Source: CAYNRG01 sp964399545
GTDB lineage: Bacteria > Bacillota_I > Bacilli_A > Erysipelotrichales > Erysipelotrichaceae
Length of the DNA stretch: 8,371 nt
NCBI GenBank assembly: GCA_964399545.1
Contig: CAYNRG010000016.1
Location: 1 to 8,371 of the forward strand
Reading direction: 5' to 3'
Position numbers and translations under genes: made by a program. The notes under the pieces are model-generated. The model did no database searches and was not told where the DNA came from. It worked only from the letters and a program-made list of their open reading frames with translations. This document shows positions 1-6,556 of the stretch, one piece after another; position 1 is the stretch's first letter; each line of letters starts with the position of its first letter.

Positions 1-149
1 GAATAGGTATAAGGCTATTGTTTTAGAATACAAGTGGATTTATCTCATATGACTAAATAGGCAGTTAATATGAATTTTTGCTATAAGTGAATGCAGTACC
101 AAGCTTGCTTGAGTAATGCTGAGTGAAGCAAAAAGACGCATAGCCAATA
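1..149. other. Unassigned left flank, ending at a rearrangement junction
   Basis: No gene could be supported here. One + frame is open from the window edge to a TGA at 50-52 (16 codons, ending KWIYLI), so this may be the tail of a gene outside the window, but it is too short to judge. A weak inverted repeat (TTGCTT 105-110, AAGCAA 126-131) has no T-run. A TAG at 141-143 closes the reading frame of the RHS remnant that begins at 150. Similarity to the other core copies starts abruptly at 150, so the hairpin, spacer and first part of the core found in the full copies are missing here and other DNA lies in their place. Confidence 0.5.
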
Positions 150-287
150 GCCCGTTTATATGATGCATCCATAGGCCGCTTTTTATCGCCCGACCCTTAT
201 GTGCAGGCACCTGATTTTACTCAGAATTTTAACAGGTATAGTTATGCTCTTAACAACCCGTTAAAGTTTACTGACCCGGATGGGGAA
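150..287 (+). repeat. Truncated 3' end of the RHS core repeat (copy A)
   Basis: These 138 bases match the last 138 bases of the 505-bp core repeat and encode ARLYDASIGRFLSPDPYVQ onward, to the DPDGE junction. Bases 150-244 are identical to the copy in cassette D (7371-7465). From 255 on the sequence is instead identical to cassette C. The fragment is therefore a mosaic of D-like and C-like sequence. Confidence 0.85.
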
Positions 288-1190
288 ATCGTTTGGGCTC
301 CAATTATTATAGGAGCAATTATTGGAACATATATGGGCGGAACTATTGCGAATGATGGAAATTTCAACCCGATAGAATGGGATTATAATTCTGGTAAAAC
401 TTGGGGTTACATGTTTGGCGGTGCAGTGGTAGGAGGACTGAGTGGTTATGTTGGCGGTGCGATAGCTGCTATAGAGATGCCAATGGCAAATACATTAGCT
501 GTTTCAGGGGCTTCATTAACAAATTCGCTGGGCACTTATGCGTATACAGGTGGCCAAACAGATATTAGTATCAGTCTTGGTGTAGCCTCATATAATTTCA
601 CACAAAACGCATGGGGTTATTTGGGCAGGAAAGGAAATACAGCATTTGTGAATATTGGTTATACCTTTGGCGCCTTAGCAAACTTATCAGATGCAGTTTC
701 TTTATTTAGTGGTGGCGGACAAAATATTGATGTCAATTCAGCAAGTACGAAAGATGATTGGTGGGGACATAGTTCTATGACTGATGACAAAGGAAATACT
801 TTAATGTCTTACGGACCCAATGATGGTAAACTTGGAAATGGCGGATTTAAAGACCAAATACCGACATCGAAGCCTGTTCTACGTCAAGCTGGTGGTTATA
901 AGAAGTTCGGAATAGCATTAAGAAAAAGTACTTCTGATTATCACGTTTATACCGATCTACCCGTAAATGTTACTGTTAATAAGCATGCTATAAGCTTGGT
1001 AAGAGGTTTAGGGAAAATATCTCCTTATCAAGGTGTTTCAATTAATTGTACAAATATGGCATCACTATCTTTATGGCTTAACGGTATACCAAATATTGGC
1101 ATACACCCATACCTATTATATTCTTCTACTCATGCTTACTCTGCTGGTATTAGAGCAGACTTATTTTCTCACTTTATAACTGACTATTAG
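201..1190 (+). CDS. RHS C-terminal fragment with permuted papain-like (NlpC/P60/LRAT-type) tip, cassette A
   Basis: This is a 5'-truncated RHS/YD-repeat protein end. The homologous frame runs from 150 with a stop just upstream at 141-143, so no proper start exists. GTG 201 is the first conventional start codon, but it encodes the V of PYVQ and is probably not a real start. Residues 1-29 (from GTG) are the end of the RHS core. Residues 30 to about 185 are a hydrophobic Gly/Ala-rich linker, identical to that of cassette C. The tip has a WWGHSSMTD block with His190 and an INCTN block with Cys283, followed about 19 residues later by HP. His before Cys is the order of circularly permuted papain folds (LRAT/YiiX type), so I infer a Cys hydrolase or acyltransferase toxin. 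Lacking start and core, it is probably silent unless recombined onto a full-length RHS gene. The gene at 1192 starts one base after the stop. Confidence 0.75.
   Translation: MQAPDFTQNFNRYSYALNNPLKFTDPDGEIVWAPIIIGAIIGTYMGGTIANDGNFNPIEWDYNSGKTWGYMFGGAVVGGLSGYVGGAIAAIEMPMANTLAVSGASLTNSLGTYAYTGGQTDISISLGVASYNFTQNAWGYLGRKGNTAFVNIGYTFGALANLSDAVSLFSGGGQNIDVNSASTKDDWWGHSSMTDDKGNTLMSYGPNDGKLGNGGFKDQIPTSKPVLRQAGGYKKFGIALRKSTSDYHVYTDLPVNVTVNKHAISLVRGLGKISPYQGVSINCTNMASLSLWLNGIPNIGIHPYLLYSSTHAYSAGIRADLFSHFITDY
255..787 (+). repeat. 533-bp linker repeat shared with cassette C (copy 1)
   Basis: This block is identical base for base, without gaps, to 5652-6184. It covers the last codons of the RHS core, the whole Gly-rich linker and the start of the papain-like domain through GHSSMTD. 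Beyond 787 the two copies drop at once to weak similarity. Confidence 0.95.
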
Positions 1191-1191
1191 G

Positions 1192-1611
1192 ATGAATACT
1201 TTATTATTAACATTATTACTGTTTACCAATTGCGAAGTGAAACAACAAGAGAACTTGACAGGGGATATAAATTTATATATCTGTGACTACCCAAGTAAGG
1301 TATATGGTACATTACCATTGGTATTTGCAGAAACACGTGATACTATTCTAGTTATAACTACCTATAAAATTACATACACAAAAAATGGCATTTCAAAAAT
1401 AATGAAACAGGTAAATCCTCATGACTATAGGTACCGCATTCTTGATGACGGAAATATCTTTATTGAAGGGTTAAAGGTTAAGTGTTATAAGCATGACAAT
1501 TTTAGAGGTAATGAAAATAGTCATGCTAAAGTTTATAAATACATTTCCAGGCAATTTTGGAGTATGACAAATCAAGAGCGTATTGAAATACTAAACAAAT
1601 ATATGGAGTGA
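1192..1611 (+). CDS. Small putative lipoprotein, candidate immunity partner of cassette A tip
   Basis: 139 aa, not recognised as a named family. The N-terminus MNTLLLTLLLFTNC is a short hydrophobic stretch ending in Cys14. It looks like a relaxed Bacteroidetes lipoprotein signal, although it lacks basic residues and LFTNC is an imperfect lipobox. The rest is polar, with many K, Y and N residues, and looks like a small beta-rich or mixed globular domain. The ATG lies one base after the stop of the papain-like tip, so the two are probably translationally coupled. The array hairpin follows 7 bases after the stop. Position directly behind a toxin tip, small size and export signal fit a periplasmic immunity protein, but that role is inferred from context only. 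Confidence 0.7.
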   Translation: MNTLLLTLLLFTNCEVKQQENLTGDINLYICDYPSKVYGTLPLVFAETRDTILVITTYKITYTKNGISKIMKQVNPHDYRYRILDDGNIFIEGLKVKCYKHDNFRGNENSHAKVYKYISRQFWSMTNQERIEILNKYME

Positions 1612-1613
1612 TA

Positions 1614-2118
1614 AAAAAGCCCGGCAAGTCCGGGCACTGACCTCTAAAAATTATAGTACTGCATCAGTCCTATAAATAAGAGACATCTGCTAAAGAGGTA
1701 AGTCTATAACAATGAATAGTTTATGCAATCCGTAATGCACACATATCACTTTACCACATTAGTACTGTATTACCTGCACCGCGATTATTTAGGCAGTATA
1801 ACCATGGTAACGGATGCAAATGGCAATAAAGAGGCGGAATACAGTTATACAGCATGGGGGCAGTTACGTAACCCAACTAACTGGCAATCTTATAATGCAG
1901 GCAATGAACCAACTTTAATGTTTGGGCGTGGCTACACCGGGCACGAGCATTTACATGCTTTTGGTTTAATCAATATGAATGCCCGTTTATACGATGCATC
2001 CATAGGTCGCTTTTTATCGCCCGACCCCTATGTGCAGGCACCTGATTTTACTCAGAATTTTAACAGGTATAGTTACTGCCTAAACAATCCTCTCATCTAT
2101 ACTGACCCTTCGGGGGAA
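1614..2118 (+). repeat. 505-bp cassette-head direct repeat (copy B)
   Basis: The unit contains an A-run with GC hairpin, about 100 bp of spacer, and the RHS core from about YYLHRDYLGS to DPSGE. Copies C (5180-5684) and D (7004-7508) align without gaps at offsets of 3566 and 5390. Bases 1614-1991 are identical to D, and 1740-2027 are identical to C. Differences cluster in the first 126 bases (against C) and in the last 60 or so bases before the variable tip. Confidence 0.95.
1619..1635. terminator. GC-rich hairpin at cassette boundary (B)
   Basis: A perfect 6-bp stem, GCCCGG/CCGGGC, with a 5-base loop CAAGT. Six A residues precede it and no T-run follows. It therefore has the shape of an intrinsic terminator for minus-strand transcription, where the stem is followed by six T. 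It sits 7 bases after the immunity-gene stop and may also cap + transcripts, but without a U-tract that is weak. Confidence 0.55.
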
Positions 2119-2904
2119 ATCGTACTTGGACTATTAAGAGGACTTGGAGATGCAATTTTTAGCGGAGGTTTGGAATTATGGAACTGGGGAGATGATTATA
2201 CAAAAGATGCTTGGTCAAAAGCAGACCCATTCAAACCTGGAACAGCTGGTAATAATTCTGCAAGAATATGGGGAGGTTTATTTGCAGCTGATACTGACCA
2301 ATCCGGTTGGGGTTGGCAAATTGTATCACGCTTTACAAGAGAGTTACCACAGACTTTAATGGGGTTCACTGGCAGTCATGCTGCTAATCTATTTGGTGAA
2401 GTAGAGAGTGTTGAATACTATGATGGAGCAACCATTTTAACAGGAGATCATGATAATTTATTATGGGGATTAGGAGGGCCAGCAATGACTTTAGGTTCTT
2501 ATATAATTGGCAATAACGAAACAAGAGCTGACCCGAACAATGCAATTTTCCAACATGAATATGGACATGTATTACAAAGTAGAGATGCTGGTTTAAGGTA
2601 TTTAGGGCAATATGCTCTTCCTAGTTTATTCAGTAAAAACAATTATGAACATTTCCATTCCGACCACCCAGTTGAACAAGATGCAAATGCAAGAGCATTC
2701 TTGCACTTTAATAAAAAGGATAATACATATTCAGGATGGTTTTTTGCTGAGAATCCGATTAATGGCTATAATAGAAGTATGCCATACGATGGCCCTACTA
2801 ATTTGAGTGTACTTAACGGGCATGTTCTTTCTCCAGCAAAATGGTATGTTCCTGGGGTTTTCTCACTTTATTATATTTTCCATTATCGAAATATTCAACC
2901 ATGA
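1723..2904 (+). CDS. RHS core fragment with HEYGH zinc-metallopeptidase tip, cassette B
   Basis: 393 aa from ATG 1723; TAG at 1717-1719 closes the frame upstream, and ATG 1735 is an alternative start. Residues 1-15 lie in the repeat spacer and do not look like RHS sequence or a signal peptide. Residues 16-132 are the C-terminal RHS core (HRDYLGS, GRGYTGHEHL, NMNARLYD, GRFLSPDPYVQ, ending TDPSGE). The variable tip follows. It carries HEYGH at 278-282, the HExxH zinc motif, and EQDAN with Glu318 as the likely third ligand, as in gluzincin-like families. A full-length RHS protein would be several times longer and would have an export signal, so this is an orphan tip cassette. Whether it is translated from ATG 1723 is doubtful. 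Its stop overlaps the start of the lipoprotein gene at 2901. RHS core identity is secure; toxin action is inferred. Confidence 0.85.
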   Translation: MQSVMHTYHFTTLVLYYLHRDYLGSITMVTDANGNKEAEYSYTAWGQLRNPTNWQSYNAGNEPTLMFGRGYTGHEHLHAFGLINMNARLYDASIGRFLSPDPYVQAPDFTQNFNRYSYCLNNPLIYTDPSGEIVLGLLRGLGDAIFSGGLELWNWGDDYTKDAWSKADPFKPGTAGNNSARIWGGLFAADTDQSGWGWQIVSRFTRELPQTLMGFTGSHAANLFGEVESVEYYDGATILTGDHDNLLWGLGGPAMTLGSYIIGNNETRADPNNAIFQHEYGHVLQSRDAGLRYLGQYALPSLFSKNNYEHFHSDHPVEQDANARAFLHFNKKDNTYSGWFFAENPINGYNRSMPYDGPTNLSVLNGHVLSPAKWYVPGVFSLYYIFHYRNIQP

Positions 2905-3335
2905 AAAAACAAAAAAGTATGTTAATATTAGTATTTGCGTTAGGCTTATTAAGCAATAGCTGTGAAAATGATAAACTAAGCAAGTGGGATGAAAGAGCTG
3001 AATTTATTAACAGTAGCGAAAGAGCTGTGTATGTTAGTTTTGACAATCTATATCCAGACACAAGTCTATATGACCCAAATCCTGCATTGTCACCTGAAAC
3101 AAATAAAGTATTAGCAGGTGGAACTTCAAAAAGCGTATTAAGGTTACACGGAAATTGGGAAGGTTATTTCAACAGTCATATCCCATCCGACACCCTAATG
3201 ATTTTTGTTTACGATGCAGAAGTTTTGGAAACTACCCCATGGGATACTGTAAAAGCGAACTACCTCGTTTTGAAGCGGTATGATTTAAGTTTGCAAGATT
3301 TAGAGAATATGAGCTGGACGATAACATATCCATAG
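2901..3335 (+). CDS. Small lipoprotein, candidate immunity partner of cassette B tip
   Basis: 144 aa from ATG 2901. This start is preferred over an upstream in-frame ATG at 2841 because it gives a classic lipoprotein signal: MKKQK, then hydrophobic LILVFALGLL, then SNSC with Cys21 as the lipidation site. The start overlaps the metallopeptidase stop as ATGA, which implies coupled translation. The mature part has an N-terminal stretch with FINSSERAVYVSF and a C-terminus with DTLMIFVYDAEVLE, PWDTVKANYLVLKRYDLS and WTITYP. From memory it resembles a common uncharacterised Bacteroidetes lipoprotein family that is not confined to RHS loci. It could therefore be an immunity protein or a lipoprotein recruited to that role. 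A hairpin region follows the stop. Confidence 0.8.
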   Translation: MKKQKSMLILVFALGLLSNSCENDKLSKWDERAEFINSSERAVYVSFDNLYPDTSLYDPNPALSPETNKVLAGGTSKSVLRLHGNWEGYFNSHIPSDTLMIFVYDAEVLETTPWDTVKANYLVLKRYDLSLQDLENMSWTITYP

Positions 3336-3342
3336 AAATAGC

Positions 3343-3434
3343 AAAGTCCGGCAAGTTGAACTGTATCCCCCTGCTCTTCGTAGCACAAATTATTCACTAA
3401 AGTTCGGCGTAAGGGTTTGTCTACGCCGGACTTT
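3343..3434 (+). terminator. Three-armed inverted repeat / probable terminator between B and X
   Basis: Arm 2 (3399-3411) pairs with arm 3 (3422-3434) over 13 positions, with one G-U pair and a 10-base loop, and the run TTTATTT follows at 3432-3438. This gives a plausible intrinsic terminator after the lipoprotein gene. Arm 1, AAAGTCCGGC at 3343-3352, can also pair perfectly with the end of arm 3 (3425-3434), so two alternative stems compete. Arm 1 with its following bases resembles the A-run plus GCCCGGCAAGT of the cassette hairpins, so it may be a decayed copy of that element. Confidence 0.6.
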
Positions 3435-3453
3435 ATTTAGGGAGTTCTGGCAT

Positions 3454-4416
3454 TTGATTATAGGAGCCGCTATTGGCGGAGTTTTTAACTGGGCTGCAAA
3501 TGGAGCTGAATTTACATGGGACGGACTTGGTTATTTCGGAATTGGTGCGGTTGCAGGAGCAGTTGGAGCAGGAGTTGGAGCAGGAATAAGTTCTGCAATG
3601 GCAGGAGGTTCTTTTGGAGCAGGGTTTGCAGGTTCTTCTACTGCTATGACTGCTTCTTCCAGTTTTGTAAGTGGTGCTGCTATAGGAGGTGGAGCAGGTT
3701 TTAGTGGAGGATATACTACGGGCTTTGGTAATGCATTAGTTGGTGGAGAAAACTTAGGTAATGCATTTGGTACAGGTTTGAAAGCCGGGCTGATTGGAGG
3801 TGTATCTGGTGGTTTAATTGGTGGTGCTGTTGGTGGTATTACAGCAAGTAAACATGGAGGTGACTTCTGGTCTGGTAAAGGTGCTATTTATGAAAGTGCT
3901 GCACCTGTTGGTTTAACTCCTGAAAATGTTAAGGTTGGTGAAGGGATGGAATATACAACTGAATATGCCACGGGAGTTGCAGATGGCACTTATGGAAAAC
4001 CAAATTTTGTTGAAAGAATAGTGACAAACAAAGTCCCAGTAGGCGAAGGCTACACTCTAAAAAATGGCTGTATTATAAATAAAAATGGAGGTATGGCCAA
4101 TGGACTAACCAAATATCTCGGTAAAGGAATTTCTGAGGTTTATTTAGGAAAATCAGCGTTTACCAGTGTTACTCAATTAAAATTGACAATAGGACATGAA
4201 TATATACATGCAACTCAAAATTATATGGCATTTAAAAAAGTGATAAAAAATGTAAATGCTACTTATAGAGGTTATCCGATGGCAGAGATTGCTGCGCACA
4301 ATTGGGTATCAACTATGGGGGTTAAAAATGGATTTGGTGCTTGGACTGGTAGGCTAGGCGCATGGTCTTGGAGTAGAAAACCATATTACAATTGGCTTTT
4401 AAATGCAAATTTTTAA
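3454..4416 (+). CDS. Core-less RHS tip: Gly-rich linker plus HEYIH zinc-metallopeptidase, unit X
   Basis: 320 aa counted from TTG 3454. The frame is open back to 3325, but no ATG occurs before 3598, inside the linker. Codons 3442-3453 read E-F-W-H, so the frame begins just at the Glu of the D-P-x-G-E junction that ends the RHS core in the other cassettes; the core itself is absent. Residues 4 to about 130 are a hydrophobic Gly/Ala-rich region (IGGVFNWAANGAEFTW, then many GAG/GGA runs) of the kind that precedes RHS toxin tips. The tip carries GHEYIHATQNY (HEYIH 248-252) and MAEIAAHN with Glu278 as the probable third zinc ligand. It is likely untranslated as it stands, or translated poorly from TTG. 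The gene at 4427 follows after 10 bases. Alternative view: a decayed remnant rather than a usable cassette, though the tip frame is intact. Confidence 0.7.
   Translation: MIIGAAIGGVFNWAANGAEFTWDGLGYFGIGAVAGAVGAGVGAGISSAMAGGSFGAGFAGSSTAMTASSSFVSGAAIGGGAGFSGGYTTGFGNALVGGENLGNAFGTGLKAGLIGGVSGGLIGGAVGGITASKHGGDFWSGKGAIYESAAPVGLTPENVKVGEGMEYTTEYATGVADGTYGKPNFVERIVTNKVPVGEGYTLKNGCIINKNGGMANGLTKYLGKGISEVYLGKSAFTSVTQLKLTIGHEYIHATQNYMAFKKVIKNVNATYRGYPMAEIAAHNWVSTMGVKNGFGAWTGRLGAWSWSRKPYYNWLLNANF
3562..3585 (+). repeat. 12-bp tandem duplication in Gly-rich linker
   Basis: GTTGGAGCAGGA occurs twice back to back (3562-3573, 3574-3585) and encodes VGAG twice. It is in frame, so slippage would change linker length by four residues without breaking the tip. 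Confidence 0.8.
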
Positions 4417-4426
4417 TACACTAGTT

Positions 4427-5176
4427 ATGTTACAATTTAGGATACAAGTTATAATTTTTATGCTATCATTTGCTGGTAATATTATGGGACAAGAGATAAA
4501 AGCAGAGTTGCAAAATGTTCATCAGGATGAGGACAGCTTAATTATTACATTGACTTTGCAAAATGCCACTAAAAAGCCTGTGTATTTAATAGGTCTGATT
4601 AATAGCTTGAAATTTGAAGATTACATTCCAAACAGAGTTAATTATGGTAGTTTTAATGAAGAAATGAAGGCGAGGAAAAATAAAGAATTCATTTCGAGAA
4701 ACGGCAATGTTGGTGATACCATAATGCTTATAATTCCAACAACAAGCGAACGATTTCAGCTAGGCGCTAAAGGGGAAAGGATTAACGTTTTTAAAACACT
4801 CGACAAGCTACAAGAAGTTTACCATAATAGAAAAATGAGCACAACAGTGCCTTTACCCCCTGTAGATGATATATCATCAGTAAATAACTTTTTAGATGCA
4901 GACTTATACGAGCTGCTTTCGAAAGGGAATATGTTGTCAAAAGAATCCAACAGTTCTTTTTATGAACAAATTATTACATTACAACCTAAAGAAAAGAAAA
5001 GCATTAGTATTGATTTAGGGTATTTATTACTTCGAAAAGCAACTTATAGGATACTTTTTGATTATAAAGCCGAAAATAGACTTTCTAAAAAAGAAACAAG
5101 ATTTATTAAATCTAATGGTTTTCACAAGTTTAAAGGAAGAGTCACTTCAAATATTATTGATATTATATCAGAGTAG
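4427..5176 (+). CDS. Secreted protein of unknown family, candidate immunity partner of unit X tip
   Basis: 249 aa from ATG 4427. An in-frame ATG at 4403 would overlap the metallopeptidase gene and add eight residues before the signal. ATG 4427 gives a better signal peptide: MLQFRIQ, hydrophobic VIIFMLSFAG, and a likely cut near IMGQ/EIKAEL. The mature N-terminal part (KAELQNVHQDEDSLIITLTLQN) alternates polar and hydrophobic residues, suggesting a beta-sandwich domain; a Lys/Ser-rich C-terminal half follows. I do not recognise the family. It is larger than the other partners in the array. It lies 10 bases behind the tip and is followed after 8 bases by the array hairpin, the usual place of an immunity gene. 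That role is inferred. Confidence 0.7.
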   Translation: MLQFRIQVIIFMLSFAGNIMGQEIKAELQNVHQDEDSLIITLTLQNATKKPVYLIGLINSLKFEDYIPNRVNYGSFNEEMKARKNKEFISRNGNVGDTIMLIIPTTSERFQLGAKGERINVFKTLDKLQEVYHNRKMSTTVPLPPVDDISSVNNFLDADLYELLSKGNMLSKESNSSFYEQIITLQPKEKKSISIDLGYLLLRKATYRILFDYKAENRLSKKETRFIKSNGFHKFKGRVTSNIIDIISE

Positions 5177-5179
5177 CAA

Positions 5180-5684
5180 AAAAAGCCCGGCAAGTCCGGG
5201 CACTGACCTCTAAAAATTATAGTACTGTATCAGTCCTATAAATAAGAGACATCTGCTAAAGAAGTAAGCCTATAACAATGAATAGTTTATGCAAGCCGTA
5301 ATGCGCACATATCACTTTACCACATTAGTACTGTATTACCTGCACCGCGATTATTTAGGCAGTATAACCATGGTAACGGATGCAAATGGCAATAAAGAGG
5401 CGGAATACAGTTATACAGCATGGGGGCAGTTACGTAACCCAACTAACTGGCAATCTTATAATGCAGGCAATGAACCAACTTTAATGTTTGGGCGTGGCTA
5501 CACCGGGCACGAGCATTTACATGCTTTTGGTTTAATCAATATGAATGCCCGTTTATACGATGCATCCATAGGTCGCTTTTTATCGCCCGACCCTTATGTA
5601 CAGGCACCTGATTTTACTCAGAATTTTAACAGGTACAGTTACTGTTTAAATAACCCGTTAAAGTTTACTGACCCGGATGGGGAA
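5180..5684 (+). repeat. 505-bp cassette-head direct repeat (copy C)
   Basis: This copy aligns gap-free with B and D. Against B it has five substitutions in the first 126 bases (5228, 5263, 5269, 5295, 5305) and then 288 identical bases (5306-5593). The two substitutions that fall in the putative N-terminal codons both change the amino acid (Ser to Ala, His to Arg). Confidence 0.95.
5185..5201. terminator. GC-rich hairpin at cassette boundary (C)
   Basis: The same 6-bp stem and CAAGT loop as at 1619, preceded by an A-run, 8 bases after the stop of the secreted protein. The T-run lies on the minus-strand side. Confidence 0.55.
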
Positions 5685-6545
5685 ATCGTTTGGGCTCCAA
5701 TTATTATAGGAGCAATTATTGGAACATATATGGGCGGAACTATTGCGAATGATGGAAATTTCAACCCGATAGAATGGGATTATAATTCTGGTAAAACTTG
5801 GGGTTACATGTTTGGCGGTGCAGTGGTAGGAGGACTGAGTGGTTATGTTGGCGGTGCGATAGCTGCTATAGAGATGCCAATGGCAAATACATTAGCTGTT
5901 TCAGGGGCTTCATTAACAAATTCGCTGGGCACTTATGCGTATACAGGTGGCCAAACAGATATTAGTATCAGTCTTGGTGTAGCCTCATATAATTTCACAC
6001 AAAACGCATGGGGTTATTTGGGCAGGAAAGGAAATACAGCATTTGTGAATATTGGTTATACCTTTGGCGCCTTAGCAAACTTATCAGATGCAGTTTCTTT
6101 ATTTAGTGGTGGCGGACAAAATATTGATGTCAATTCAGCAAGTACGAAAGATGATTGGTGGGGACATAGTTCTATGACTGATGAAAATGGAAACACATTA
6201 GTGTCAGTTGGTCCAGATAGTCAAGTTCAAAAAGCTGCAACTTTATCTGACACATGGAAAAACTCTATTAAAGGAGTGAAACTATGGGATTCATATGTTG
6301 ATGATAAGGGCACTTGGTCAACGAGATTAAATAATGTTAGCACAAGTGCAATAAATAATTATGCATCAGGAATGACACGTTGGGATTTGCTACTTAACAG
6401 TTGTGTGGGGCATACAACAAGAGCATTAATGAAAGCAGGAGTACCAACAGTATATGCATTTCATCCACACATGTTAAATCTACAATTAGCTATTAGGCAA
6501 GTAGGGATTTATTCAAGTCCATATTTTTATCAAATACCAAAATAA
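5289..6545 (+). CDS. RHS core fragment with permuted papain-like tip, cassette C
   Basis: 418 aa from ATG 5289, the position equivalent to the B and D starts; residues 1-15 are spacer-derived and start use is uncertain. Residues 16-132 are the RHS core ending TDPDGE. Residues 133 to about 288 are the Gly/Ala-rich linker, identical to cassette A. The tip holds WWGHSSMTDENGNTL with His293, then NSCVGHTTRALMKAGVP with Cys372, then FHPH. GHSx..D...G..LVS.GP followed by a C-terminal Cys and an aGVP helix is, as I recall, a frequent tip of Bacteroidetes RHS proteins and fits a permuted NlpC/P60-LRAT papain fold. His-to-Cys spacing is 79 residues here and 93 in A. Likely chemistry is thiol hydrolysis or acyl transfer; the substrate is unknown. 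The secreted partner starts 11 bases after the stop. Orphan status is inferred from the missing N-terminal bulk. Confidence 0.85.
   Translation: MQAVMRTYHFTTLVLYYLHRDYLGSITMVTDANGNKEAEYSYTAWGQLRNPTNWQSYNAGNEPTLMFGRGYTGHEHLHAFGLINMNARLYDASIGRFLSPDPYVQAPDFTQNFNRYSYCLNNPLKFTDPDGEIVWAPIIIGAIIGTYMGGTIANDGNFNPIEWDYNSGKTWGYMFGGAVVGGLSGYVGGAIAAIEMPMANTLAVSGASLTNSLGTYAYTGGQTDISISLGVASYNFTQNAWGYLGRKGNTAFVNIGYTFGALANLSDAVSLFSGGGQNIDVNSASTKDDWWGHSSMTDENGNTLVSVGPDSQVQKAATLSDTWKNSIKGVKLWDSYVDDKGTWSTRLNNVSTSAINNYASGMTRWDLLLNSCVGHTTRALMKAGVPTVYAFHPHMLNLQLAIRQVGIYSSPYFYQIPK
5652..6184 (+). repeat. 533-bp linker repeat shared with cassette A (copy 2)
   Basis: Identical to 255-787 at a constant offset of 5397. 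It ends six residues after the catalytic His block, inside the toxin domain. Confidence 0.95.
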
Positions 6546-6556
6546 ATTATAGGAGT

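Noticed and set aside
91..99. ATGCAGTAC as reverse complement of part of the spacer (GTACTGCAT)
   Set aside because: Only nine bases match and the flanks do not align convincingly; likely chance.
1639..1699. Long-range pairing of ACCTCT with AGAGGT in the repeat spacer as a conserved RNA
   Set aside because: Copy C has AGAAGT with no compensating change, so the pairing is not conserved.
2144..2359. Short + strand frames at 2144-2359, 2612-2806 and 3516-3704
   Set aside because: Out-of-frame shadows inside the B and X tips; the Cys/Trp/Arg-rich one at 3516 comes from the Gly-rich codons.
2813..3061. Minus-strand open frame of 82 codons
   Set aside because: Antisense to the B tip end and the lipoprotein gene, both of which have clear protein features; composition is Leu/Ser-rich and it has no recognisable motif.
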